DNA of 64,000 nucleotides from Isoetes taiwanensis (lineage: Eukaryota > Streptophyta > Lycopodiopsida > Isoetales > Isoetaceae), in NCBI GenBank assembly GCA_021234155.1, contig JAJEKV010000049.1, positions 9,112,206-9,176,205 on the forward strand. Reading direction: 5' to 3'. The stretch's first letter is position 1. The number at the start of each line of letters is the position of its first letter. This document shows, piece after piece, positions 42,993-54,212 of the stretch. The translations under genes were made by a program, and so were the position numbers. The notes under the pieces were generated by a model that was not told where the DNA came from, made no database searches, and saw nothing but the letters and a program-made list of their open reading frames with translations.

Positions 42993-43346
42993 TGTTGGAA
43001 TATAAATATGCTGACTAGCATAATGTGCTTTAACAAAGAGTGGTTCAAAGACTTAGCACACACAGTGTTGAGACGATGCTTGAAATGTACGTAAGGCAAA
43101 GACTTTGTCGAAGATCGAAAGCAATCAATTCTAAATCGCTTGTAATTAATGGGCGGTGGTTAAACGGTAGACTACTATTCTTAGTCTCACCGGTTGTATA
43201 TATTGATTGTACGTTATGTACTATGCAATGCTCAGAAGTAGAGATTGTATTTCCCATTGCTTTTTCTCAATAGATTTTTCTTGTCTTCTATTCTATCTCT
43301 TGAGTCGATCTTGCGGGTTTGTGCTGGTTTTGCACTAGTTCTATCA
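42993..43346 (+). repeat. 3' LTR of the complete copia element
   Basis: 354 bp, TGTTGGAATA to TTCTATCA. From GTAATTAATGGGCGG onward it is nearly identical to the 5' LTR (MITE aside), but the preceding 110 bp (43027-43141) differ at many positions. Confidence 0.95.
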
Positions 43347-43880
43347 GTTAAAGCCACCTATAATTCAAAGAAAGAAAAAAGTCATTACAAAGCACATGAA
43401 GATGAAGCGGCAAAAATGTGATCCACAACCATTCATGTGCATTTTTTTATAAGTTAACAAAAATAACTTGGAACTATTTGTAATCATGTTATGTTCAGCA
43501 TGGAACAATTTTAGGGTTTCTTCTACATTTTCTATGTCAGATCCAACAATATCACAATCTTTAGCTTAGTGGGCGACTAAAAGCACTGCACATAGATTTG
43601 GACTTTGTATATATTACATGACAAGTACAAATATAACATACAAGGCAGCACAATTTCAAGGCAGTGGCTTAAGCTCAGATATATAGGGTTTACAGCCACA
43701 CTTCTTTTTTCCACCGAGTGCGTCATTCTCAAACACATGTGGCCAGGTGAAGATGCCAACAGGAGGAGGAATAGACATTTCAGACATTTCTGGAAAAGCT
43801 AAACGCACAGCATAAGAATAATGTGGACGCCTAATAGGACGGTAGGGATAGTGAACAAGCAGAGGTGTTGGTTGGATGCT
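43347..43880. other. Non-coding DNA between two retroelements
   Basis: About 530 bp of AT-rich sequence with no supported gene or repeat. Confidence 0.5.
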
Positions 43881-44038
43881 TGTAACGGGCCCATGGTAGA
43901 CCGCTCGAGTATTCGAACCTTGAATGTGCCTGTGGGGCGTTCCCGAGACACCGGCATAAATGGGTAGAAGCGACTACTCATAAACGTCTAGACGGTTTTG
44001 CCCAGTTGGTTAAGGGCATGTCGGTTAGGAACGTTACA
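43881..44038 (+). repeat. Outer 5' LTR, 158 bp
   Basis: TGTAACGGGCCCATGG to GGAACGTTACA; terminal inverted repeat TGTAACG/CGTTACA. Unusually short for an LTR. Confidence 0.9.
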
Positions 44039-44377
44039 GTTGGTATCAGAGCAATGTTGGATCTTTGGGAGTTGACATGGCAAATCAAAGAGTAAGTTGA
44101 GATTGTGGAATTATGATGGTAATGGTTTTTCTTTTAGAGACATCAGGAGATGGTATCATCAGAGGGAGGAGCAGTATCTGGAGGCTTGGTGGTTAGCAAT
44201 AAAGTGATAAGGGAGAATTCTCCATGTAAGCGATGGAAGTAACTTTTGACAATGTTGAGGTACAGTTTCCCTTGTAGTTTGATGAATACATGATCATGAT
44301 AGTTATAAGGGATTTGAGAAGTGCTTGGATCTATGATTGACCCATGAGGACATGGGTTAATTTTTAGAAGGGGAGAC

Positions 44378-47015
44378 TGTAACGGACCTGGCCACTTGAT
44401 GGGACAGCATGCGTATTTAAATATGCATGTATACATGCATGGCATGCATGCATGTGTAGAGAGCTTAAAAGCAAGGGTTTTCTTGTGTTTTTGAGAAGGA
44501 GCCTTGCAAAGCTTTTGTAGGAGGCCAGAGACGAATTGCAGAGCATAGAAGGATTCTGTTGGAGACATCAAAGAGGCAAGAGCTTGGAGATCACATCAAG
44601 GATGGCATCAAACATCTTCTTACAGGTGGGGTTTTGTTGAGTTAATCTGAGGTACATGGGCTGATATCATTGGATTTATGTGTGAATTGATAAGAAGGTA
44701 TGGCTATGTATGTTCGAGAAAGTATGGCATGCAAAAACATCCAGAGGAACGAAAGATGGAATAGACGCTAATCTAGATGCATGGTAATTATCCTAAAAGA
44801 GCCTGGAGTAGGCCAAAATTGATGCAGGAGGAATCTAGTTGAGAAGTTATGGGCTGCAACAACGGTTTTTTTTATGCAACAGACGGAATCATCGCCGACG
44901 GAGCCAGAAGATCTGGAAACATCCCGATATGACATGGAACATGCCGATTTGGGCATTAGAACCCCGATGCATTGTGGGCAGCTCCGAAAAGTTGCAACCC
45001 GGTCTGTAACCCGATCTGTTTGTTGGTTGTTTCGTTGTTTTATTTGTCCTTTTCCTTGATGTCTTGTTAACAAATGTCATGTACACCTTAAATAAAGTTA
45101 TAAGAAGTGGATAAATAAATATACAAGGAGTATAAGGGAAACTATGGAAGTACAAGGGCAGGGATCTAGCACAGACTATCCACAATAGTAAGTTCAAGCT
45201 GCATGCGTAAGATAGGTGTGATTTGATTATTAGTTATTTAAGTATGCTTTGTTGAATTAAACAAGATAAGGTCCTAAAGTAACATGAAGCATTGAACGAA
45301 AGTGGTTCCCGGAGATGGGGCCCGGTTTTATGGTAAGTTGGCGAGGCTATATCCAATTCAGGTCATGAGGTCCTGTGGATTATTAAGCCGGCGTGCAAGA
45401 TTTGGAGTTTCCAATGTTAAGACACATTAATAATCTTAAGCTATGGAAAGTGGGTTTTTAATTAGAATATTAAAAAAAAACTTAGCTAACAATGCTTCAA
45501 AAAGAAATAGATGTTGGAACTTTGGAGATCTGGAGAAGTTGGGCCGGGAGAGCAATATGAGGTATATGGAGTGTCTAGATGAGGCTATGGCGTGGAGCAC
45601 TGTTAGTCTAAGTGTATACATGTAAGTTTCTAAGTTGTTGCATTGTATTTTATCAAAGGCATCATAGCTAATGGATTATCCCCATGGGAGAATGGTTATG
45701 AGGCAAGTATTGCATTGTGTGGATTGGTATTATCTTTCCTTGTTCAGCAAAGTACGTAGGCATCGGAGCTACATCAATGATAGCCATGCTTGCGACTTCA
45801 TCGACGTGCTTAGATTGTGATCATCACCCATGTCAGTAAGTTTAGCTACTCCGACATGGTATTGGATGAGAATTATATGTAAGAAGTATGGTAAGTTACT
45901 ATGGCCAACGGATTTATCAGAAGCTAATGTGGAGTTACATTCCTTAATGGGGGGAATTGCCTTAGCGTAAGCTGTAAGTATTGTGAAAATGCTAAGTATG
46001 AGATATACTTCTATGTCATTGTAGGGTTCATTGGGAAAGCTACTTCAACAGGTATGGGCAACCTCGACAACGGTATGATCTAGGCACATGTATAGGGAAT
46101 ATTCTAATGAACTTCACATGTCTTGGTCTTTGCATTGTTCCACTGTTGCCTTGGTATTTGATCATGTCTATTGGAACCTCCCGGTCGGGCTTCTAGGTTC
46201 TGGTGGGCCTAGGTTGTCTCGACATGCTCATGTTCACCGTGTTCTATGTTGTATTCTTGTACTGCGGACACCGGGCGAAGTTCTCTGGCGGGGATTGCTA
46301 CGCTACCAACTCTTGTGAACTCCCATGGTAAGAGGTCCTCCATTGACGTAATGAGAGGGTATGCGGGATACGCAGGTTCATCCCACCACCCGCTGGGGCT
46401 TGGAATGTAAGCTGGCCGGGCAACATGTTTGCTAATCTGGCCTCTATATAGGCCGGCCGAAGCTTCCCATTGTCGCTGAGCTATGTTTATGATGATTTGG
46501 TATTTTGGCTATGTTCTTTGCTTCGCTGCTCATGTGTTACATTCCTTTGCATTAGGTTGTCATTGTCTTAGCACTGTGCTCACGTGGGATTTTCCGGCCC
46601 TGTGGTTTGTGCTTACCCAAGATTTGCAGAGTATTTCCATGCATGCAAATGCAAGGCGGCCGTGGATCCCCACTTAGTCACGAGGACTAACCCCAGTGAG
46701 TGCATATGTGCAGTGAATGAGCGAGGCGGTGATCAAGCTAACGGTAGCAGTGCAGTTGTGGCTCGTGGTTGAGCGAGAAGATTCTAGGGTTGAATGGCTA
46801 GAGTTGGATGTTATCTCTATCGAGAATGTTGATTTATTGATGTTGACCTTTACCTCGATTATATTGAGTTTATAAACATTTGTTCATTGAATTTGGAGTA
46901 AGTAAGTTCAATTGAAAGGAAGATTTAATTCTTCACCAGTATTATCAACCTAGAATTATAGAAGTTTGACAAGATCCCGAGTTGCCAGGAAGGTCAACTC
47001 GGCAGGAACGTCACA
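44378..47015 (+). repeat. Inner LTR-like block, 2638 bp
   Basis: Begins TGTAACGGACC directly after a purine tract (AGAAGGGGAGAC) and ends GGAACGTCACA directly before GT and a primer-binding site TGGTATCAGAGCA, exactly as an LTR should. A TATA box (TCTATATAGG, about 46443) lies 570 bp from the right end, giving a plausible U3 of 2.1 kb and R-U5 of about 0.5 kb. It has no ORFs with known domains. Confidence 0.65.
46441..46451 (+). promoter_or_regulatory. TATA box in the inner LTR-like block
   Basis: CCTCTATATAGG within GC-richer context, in the position expected at the U3/R border. Confidence 0.5.
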
Positions 47016-47153
47016 GTTGGTATCAGAGCAGGTCTCGAGTTCGAGTCTCCATGGGTGCCTATATGCATGGGTAATTTGCAAAGACTTGGTAATCATTGTG
47101 ACATGGTATAGCCTTGGATGCTCGAGGACGAGCATAGTTCTAGTGGGAGAGAC

Positions 47154-47311
47154 TGTAACGGGCCCATGGTAGACCGCTCGAGTATTCGAACCTTGAATGT
47201 GCCTGTGGGGCGTTCCCGAGACACCGGCATAAATGGGTAGAAGTGACTACTCATAAACGTCTAGACGGTTTTGCCCAGTTGGTTAAGGGCATGTCGGTTA
47301 GGAACGTTACA
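47154..47311 (+). repeat. Outer 3' LTR, 158 bp
   Basis: Same length and nearly the same sequence as the outer 5' LTR; preceded by the purine tract TAGTGGGAGAGAC. Confidence 0.9.
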
Positions 47312-47316
47312 ATGCT

Positions 47317-47795
47317 TGGCATGTCTGGAGAGGAATTATCATATCAATAGCTTGAGAAAGTTGAACGAAAGAGGAATGGCTTGATTGGGCCATTTGGCTA
47401 TAAGGCTCAAATCCGGCCATCTCTAAAAAGAAGACAAATCAGAAAGGAAGATTAAAAACTAGAAGAAAGATTAAAAACTCTACTTATACAGAGTTAAATT
47501 TCTAGGAAAAAATCTATAAAACATATAGCATTTTTTTACTTCTTGTAAAGAGAGCATTCTATCTGTTGCAAATTAATGATCATTCAAATTACGTGCGTTA
47601 ATTGAACATGAACAATCCAAACAAAATGTCATTTTAAAGCATAGATGTAAATTCGAATAAAATGTTCTTAGATTGGAAGCCTAAAATTCTGAATAACAGA
47701 ATGGCAATGGCGTATACAAAATTGAGTTCTAAGAAGAAACAGAGGAGAATTTTGATGGAGGAAAAATTGCATGCCCAGTTTGGCAAGAAGTATCC
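47317..47795. other. Non-coding DNA
   Basis: AT-rich; no gene or repeat recognised. Confidence 0.5.
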
Positions 47796-48664
47796 TGCTT
47801 TGCTTTGCTTTGCTTTGCTTGTACAGACTAGCTAGCTTATCCCACTGCCTTGCGGCAGCCAAAGTGGAGGACACGTATAGGCTTTTAAGTTCTACCACGT
47901 CGGGGATCATCATCGTATAACTCCAGTAACCAACTCCCAAAGATAAACATACATTGGCAAGGTTTGAACCCATGACCAAATGCACATTTATTTTGGCATT
48001 ACTAGGCCTATACCAACTCACCACACATCCGTTGGGCAAAACTTTTGCCTTACATGCACACTTTGTAGGCAGGATATAATCCCGCCTTAGGAAGTCTAGG
48101 TCCTAGGGGCAACTCTAGGGGCATGGCTTTTTTAGCCTCACCATCCTAGTGCCACCTACCATAGTCCCATTGTTTTTTTATTACTTTGTTTAAGGTCCAT
48201 ACTAGACTAATCTTGTACAGACTAGCTAGCTTATCCCACTGCCTTGCGGCAGCCAAAGTGGAGGACACGTATAGGCTTTTAAGTTCTACCACGTCGGGGA
48301 TCATCATCGTATAACCCCAGTAACCAACTCCCAAAGATAAACATACATTGGCAAGGTTTGAACCCATGACCAAATGCACATTTATTTTGGCATTACTAGG
48401 CCTATACCAACTCACCACACATCCGTTGGGCAAAACTTTTGCCTTACATGCACACTTTGTAGGCAGGATATAATCCCGCCTTAGGAAGTCTAGGTCCTAG
48501 GGGCAACTCTAGGGGCATGGCTTTTTTAGCCTCACCATCCTAGTGCCACCTACCATAGTCCCATTGTTTTTTTATTACTTTGTTTAAGGTCCATACTAGA
48601 CTAATCTTGTACAGACTAGCTAGCTTATCCCACTGCCTTGCGACCAAAGTGGAGGGACACGTAT
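47796..48664 (-). repeat. Tandem 394-bp units containing a tRNA-derived SINE
   Basis: GTACAGACTAGCTAGCTTAT recurs at 47821, 48215 and 48609 (period 394). In the first two units the minus strand has box A TGGTGAGTTGG (plus 48013-48023 in unit 1) and box B GGTTCAAACC (plus 47961-47970), 50 bp apart. Unit 1 ends on the minus strand in a (CAAAG)n simple-repeat tail (47796-47820), a usual SINE tail. The third unit is truncated after about 55 bp at the LINE border. Confidence 0.75.
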
Positions 48665-50990
48665 GGGGACTCAAACGTAAGGGAGGGACAAAGAACATGA
48701 AAGCAAGGAATGAACAAGATGGCATTGGAACCGCGGTATGAGAGAATTACCTGGATAAATTGTATAAGACAGGGGCACCTCCGGTACCAATACCAATACT
48801 ACAGGATCCGGACAAACCATGCTTCAACATGCTAGAGGTAATGATAGCCCTAAACAGGATGGCAAACCATAAAGCACCAGATCTATATGGCCTGACCGGT
48901 GGAATTGGCGAAGTGTCGGTGACGTAAATTGGCGCATTGTGTCACGGACATTTTCAATGGCATCATACACACGAGGACTTCCGCATGCATGGACATACAA
49001 CGAGTCATACCTCTACATAAGGCGAAGCGCATGTGATCCGTGTAACTATAGGACGATAATGGTGAGCTCGATTTTCGCAAAATGGTTCGGAAAAGTACTG
49101 GATAACAAATTAGAGAAATGGGCAGAAGAAGGAAATATGAGAACACAAGGGCAAGCGGTGGTTCAGGCCTTAACACTCAACCACGCATCATCTTGTGACT
49201 CTTCTGATATTAATAGAAACGTAACAAAGCCAGTGGAAGGAAGATCATCCGCTGCCTTGTAGATTTCGGAAAAGCATTCACCAGATCCTAGGGAGAAGCT
49301 ATTAAAAGATTGATAGACATGCAAGCCCCGATAAATATGGTAGGGTCGATTGCAAGATTATACCATAAGGTATATGCTAAGATGGAACAAGAAGGACAAC
49401 CGATAATGTCGGACACAAGGGCTGCCCGCTATCCCCAACTCGCTTGGAATATACATAGATGCTCTAAGCAGGATACATAGCGTAACGACAAGGGGACGAA
49501 TATGCCCCCACATTAGGAGACACGAAGGTACCAATAATGCTATATGCTGATGATCTCAAGATGATGGCCACAAAAACAAAGGGATGCAATGTGACCGCTA
49601 AAAATTCTAGAACAATTACGAAGAGACAGGGGCTGGCCAGAAATCTAGCAAAGACTAAGATAGTCATCTTTGGTCATAAGAACGTGCATAAACCCTTCCG
49701 GATATAAGGAAAAAGACATAGAGGAAGCAAATGTAATCTGAGATATCTAGGGTATGATGACATGGCACAGGGAAATGGGCCAAAGGAACTAACGCCGTGT
49801 TCCAAACAAAATATAGGGAGCTACTTCAACATGAAGAATTTTTGTAACGTAAGTAGAATAATTGGACTGGGACATCAAATGTTACCTATTCAGTGCAGCG
49901 GTAGCCACCACTCAGTTATACGGGGCAGAAGCATGGGGGCCAGTCTATGCATTTAAATTGGGAAAAGGAGGAAGGAATTCTTAGGCAATGGCAATGCATG
50001 TGAATTCGGGTAAGGACAAATCACGCCAATCGACAATCATGATCCTCAAACAGGGGCAAAACCAATGGAGGTGAGAGCATGGGAGAGAACCATAAGTTAC
50101 GTCGGACGAGACAATGCAGGAGACATTCAAGGGAAACTGTCTAGCATTGCAATTACCGAATCAGCAAAGTCACATATCCTCACAGGTAGTGGATGGTTTA
50201 AAGAGGTGGCAACATGGACCAGAGAGATGGGATTAAACTTGAGTGACCTAATAAAAGAAGGACAGTGGAATGAGGAGTGGGCAGACAGAGCCACGAGAGC
50301 GTGGCTGCAAAGACACACAGGACCCAAGACAGATTGGCTCACGCAAGTTTTCAATCCAGATCAGCAAATAGGACACCAGATGTACCGGGATAACATATTG
50401 GGGAAAAACAGAAGAGACAATCTGGCTAGATTCAGGATGGGAAGTCATGATCTAAGAATCGAAAAAGACAGGTGGAGAGGGATAGACAAGAAGGACAGGA
50501 TATGCAAAATCTGTGACGGTGGGAGAATAGAGGATGAGAATCACATGATTAACGACTGCCCGATTTACGGAGACATCAGAGACAAATACAGAAATATAAG
50601 ATGGGACCGGTCTATATGCTGATGATCGGCAAATAAATCGGCCGGATTTAGCGCACGCGATCCAAAGAATGATAACCGCATTACGCGTAAAAAGTGCACG
50701 CGAATGAAAGGGGTTAAGTAATATGACCCGTACAAAACGGGTCATAAAGCCCCATACAAATTGTTCAGTTAAAAGCTGATTGATAACGACGCATCACTGC
50801 ACGGCCACGAAGCCGAGGTAAAACGGGATGCTGGTAATAAAAAAAAAAGTCAGCCTTCAGAAAAGGCTACATCATAACAGCGTGATGTGCTAGTAGCACC
50901 CTTTTCAGGGAGCTCGCCCATGCTACACAAGTCCAGGGGCCTCGCGGCACAAGGGACATTAATGTATTCTATTCTATTCTATTCTGTTTC
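48665..50990 (+). mobile_element. LINE (non-LTR retrotransposon), decayed
   Basis: RT segments occur in several frames: ACMDIQRVIPLHKAKRM, CNYRTIMVSSIFAKWFGKVL, APINMVGSIARLYHKVYAKM, and the catalytic box IMLYADDLKMMA at about 49536-49575. The C-terminal frame 50065-50625 is intact and has a zinc-binding CKIC...H...C motif, as in many LINE C-termini. The 3' end has small hairpins (GACCCGT/ACGGGTC at 50727) and an ATTCT-repeat tail (50965-50988). 5' end and endonuclease were not recognised. Clade uncertain. Confidence 0.8.
50065..50622 (+). pseudogene. LINE ORF2 C-terminal region
   Basis: 185 codons without a stop: ITESAKSHILTGSGWFKEV, LARFRMGSHDLRIEKDRW and the zinc knuckle-like CKICDGGRIEDENHMIND followed by C. 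This arrangement (CX2C, then H and C) is the typical C-terminal Cys/His motif of LINE reverse-transcriptase proteins. Upstream frames are broken. Confidence 0.75.
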
Positions 50991-51297
50991 GAGGGATTCC
51001 CCCTCGAATAAAATGAGACTACCAGTCCGTCTGGAATGGGTTGGGATGTAGAAAACCAAACCTTTTTTTTTCCTCATGTGGCACAAAGTTAGTGGGTAAA
51101 AAATAAGACACTTAGTAGTGGAAAATCACCCTTATTTGTAAGAATGACACTCAAAAGGGATATTCCATGACACTAGGGATTAGCAGGAGTAAAACAGACT
51201 ATCCAAAACTTGCGGCAGCTAGGGATTGTTTTCTAAACAAACGAATTTTTTTTATTGCTTTGAATGTTTGGAACAGATCTTCCAACAATGGTGACCC

Positions 51298-52251
51298 CAT
51301 GGGCCTTTTTTTTTTTTGCATTAATCTGGTGTTGTATCCTACCCACAACGAAACCTGTCAGTACCTAGGAGATCAATGCCCTTCTCGACTTTGGATTCCT
51401 GTGCGATCCCTGTGCTTGGAAACGTATTATTTGCAATAATAATACCAACATTATCGAGATCTATCTGAATAACGCAAGTCTAAGTGGTACTTTCGCATCC
51501 TCAATTGGCAATCTCTCGTTTCTTTAGAAAATGAAGCTAGGCAGTAACTTCTTGAGAGGTGAAATAAATTCTTCAACCTTTCAGCTCAAATCCTTGCTAG
51601 TTCTGGGGTTGGGAACCAGTAATCTAACAGGTAACATTCCAGCAAAGATTGGGAACTTGATCAACTTGAGATCTCTTTATCGTGAGAATAATAATTTCTC
51701 GGGCCCAATGCTTCCATCTTTGGGGAATTTGATCCATCTAGAAAAGATGGTTTTGTCTACTAACTTTTTGACAGGGGCCATTCCACCAGAATTGGGAAGG
51801 CTAAGCAATCTGACCATGCTTCTGCTAAATGCTAACGATTTGAGTGGGGAACTACCTTCCTCTTTCTCCAATCTCACCAACATGAAAAACCTTACTCTAA
51901 ATGCTGAATGGACAATGCTGAATGGACAGATGATTTACGGATGATTGTTATATATCTACATCAACAATATCCAAATACAAGATTCAGGCATTTTGATGCT
52001 GGATTTGATGGGTATATATCTCAAGACGTTGGTGACATTTTTAATATTACAGTGTTGGATTTAAGTGGAAACAACTCAAGAGACTCTATGCCTGCAGAGC
52101 TATAGCTTTTGCCTCATTTGTATGAGATGGATCTAGGGATAACTACTTTACTGGCCTTGTGCCTCTCTCTCCAAGTTTTGTCATTAGATTGGGAGAAAAA
52201 CATATGATTTTGTCTTGAAAGCATGTAGCAGCAAATGTGCTGCAGAATCAG
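51298..52251 (+). pseudogene. Second LRR receptor-kinase copy, truncated
   Basis: ATG at 51298 begins the signal peptide MVTPWAF, an expanded poly-T (extra Phe codons), LIWCCILPTTKPVST, then directly EINALLDFG, DPCAWKRIICNN, and LRRs (SNLTGNIPAKIGNLINL, ENNNFSGPMLPSLGNL, NFLTGAIPPELGRLSNL, NANDLSGELPSSFSNLTNM). Stops occur in the N-cap and at 51531, where the ORF restarts. From about 51900 the sequence changes to other LRR pieces (ITVLDLSGNNSRDSMPAEL) and ends KACSSKCAAESG before a donor-like GTAGGT. No malectin or kinase part. It aligns with the locus at 15437-20949 and preserves the empty sites of both insertions there. Confidence 0.9.
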
Positions 52252-52575
52252 GTAGGTAGTTTCACATTGCAGATCTTGAGTTCAAAACATTGTCTGTTTA
52301 AATATAGCTATAAATATCCTGTATCATTCCCTATGAGTAAAATGTTAGCCATGTATACATGGTTGACATTGCAGAGTTGGTGGTTATATGCTTGTGTCAT
52401 GCTTATTCCTGACAATTCTGCTCATTAACAGTCATCGTGCTTAGAATTATTGTTAGAACAACAATTCCTACGTGCAACATGTACATAAATTTTGCCTTAT
52501 ATTTGGTCTACTTTACAATTTTCCTTCTAGAGCAAAGTATCATTTACTGAATCACAACAGGATTCACAATAGTCT
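52252..52575. other. Non-coding DNA between LRR pseudogene and gypsy LTR
   Basis: Possibly intron of the LRR pseudogene; no further exon seen before the LTR. Confidence 0.4.
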
Positions 52576-54212
52576 TGTGACGCTCCCTGCTAAATATACG
52601 GCGCCCGGCCGTACACTCGGCAGGAAATCCCCCATCCGGTCCATCAACCGCATGGGCCCTCCGTCTAACCCGCACTCTGAGAGAATCCTAGCGCGGGCAG
52701 GGGACACGAAGGTGTCTTGCGCGCCCTTCCCCTATGGGCTCCTATCACAGCGGAAGCGATAACACGTCAGAACTAGCATAAAACATATACAAATACTACC
52801 TCGAAGGGTAGTGCACCACACATATACCAATGCAAAGATGATAATCACAAACCATAAAACAGGAGAGCTCCTACCCTGGCTCAGACTCATAAGGAGGATG
52901 ACTGACCGGCTAGGCCTCAAGATAGAGCAGACCGAGTCATGGCGATGGCGAGGGCTGGCATAGAACAATGGCTAGGGTTGACCACTCCATCCGCCCCTCC
53001 TGTGCATACTTTGCAGATGGGCTAGATCAGGCTCTGACAGGACTCTAGCCTTCCGGATACGCAATCCCATGGCATCACCCATCGGGACTACTCCAGGTTG
53101 CATCTCCCTGGTCCGATGAGGCAGGAAGGGTTGCATCTCCCCTTCCCAGGGTCTAGAGGTGCCGTGGGCGGCTAGAGAATCGTGACGACACACGATTCGC
53201 ACCTGACCAAACCCCCAAAACGAGAGCCAAGCCAAAGACTTGCAGCCTTTCGAGGGAGGCAGGGCAACACCATTGCCCCGTGAGGTGCCGGACCCATGCT
53301 CGGCCCACACAAAGTGACCAACCATAAGCCTAGCCCACTATGGGATCCCCCGGCCCCCACTGTCGGGGGATCCTCCCTCCACTTTCCCTCTAGCCCCCTA
53401 TTCCGGTGCTGAGTCATATCATAGCCTCAATAGCCCGGTGGGCTCCTATGCACAGCCGCACTAATAGGAACTAAGGGATCTACTCTAGGAGCATACTACA
53501 TATGGCCCTAGGTCTCTACCCCCTTCCCAATACAAGAGGAGCAAACATGATCAACCAACATCACATAATCATCATATCCTAAGAATGATCATAAGAAGAA
53601 CATCTTAACCTAATCATACAATCTAACTAATGGTTAGGGTTCATTGATTAGGGTTCAAGATGTTGAATACGATGTTCTAGGATGGCTCTACTCTAGATAC
53701 AAGATACTAGCATATCCGAATGCTAATTCCGTATAAGCTATCACAACTACTATCCTACATACCGCCTCCCGGCTCTCCCTCCGATCCGGTGTGCCTCCAT
53801 AGTCTTCGACTCACGCAGATGTCTGCTCCTACCCAAGAACGAAGCCTACCTCGCCAGTCTCTTTGCACCAGCCTATGCCACAAGAAACGATGTTCAAAAC
53901 GGGTTCAACGGTAGGTGAGTCTCCGGGTGCTAGGGCTGGGAAAGAGGCCTAGGGTTAGGGTTTCACCCTATATAAGTTAGGTCCACCTAGGATGCCACGG
54001 GCACCAATGGGTGAGTCATGTGTGGCGGGTGCCCCCAATAGGTTAAGGCCACGTGGGATAATGGTCTAACCTATGGTTGGCTAAGTTATGAGAATAACTT
54101 GGCCATGCCCCTAGTGCCACAATCTATGGTATACAAGGCTATGAAGATAGACTTGTATAGTGACGGATCCAGAATATACGTGATTATGGCGATATTCCCC
54201 TCGACCGTCACA
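52576..54212 (-). repeat. Ty3/gypsy LTR, 1637 bp (3' LTR of minus-strand element)
   Basis: Bounded by TGTGACG and CGTCACA. On the minus strand it is preceded by the purine tract AAGGGGGAGAA (plus 54213-54223), so it is the 3' LTR. A TATA box (TTATATAGG on the minus strand, plus about 53972-53980) lies 230 bp from its start. It is GC-richer than its surroundings. Confidence 0.8.

Larger units (their letters stand above)
37822..43346 (+). mobile_element. Ty1/copia LTR retrotransposon, structurally complete, plus strand
   Basis: Both LTRs, primer-binding site, gag, protease, integrase, RT, RNase H and polypurine tract are present in order over 5525 bp. Flanks GTTGA (37817-37821) and GTTAA (43347-43351) are a likely 5-bp target duplication with one change. 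Coding lesions include a stop in the gag zinc knuckle, a stop at the Gly of the protease DSG motif, a TAG near 40688, a frameshift at about 41565 and a cluster of indels at 42360-42620, so it is not autonomous. The 5' LTR carries a MITE. Confidence 0.96.
43881..47311 (+). mobile_element. Three-LTR, gypsy-related non-coding retroelement
   Basis: Outer LTRs at 43881-44038 and 47154-47311 are both 158 bp and appear to differ at one base (AGAAGCGACT versus AGAAGTGACT). The flanks are a perfect 5-bp duplication ATGCT (43876-43880, 47312-47316). Each outer LTR or inner block is followed by GT and the primer-binding site TGGTATCAGAGCA (44041, 47018) or preceded by a purine tract. In the middle lies a 2638-bp LTR-like block. 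No gag or pol is detectable; GCTCGAGGACGAGCAT before the last LTR resembles the 3' end of plant Ty3/gypsy internal regions. Confidence 0.85.

Noticed and set aside
47668-48725. Minus-strand ORFs beginning MPNGCVVSWYRPSNAK in two copies
   Set aside because: The shared peptide comes from the tRNA-like head of the SINE, repeated by the tandem array, not from a gene.
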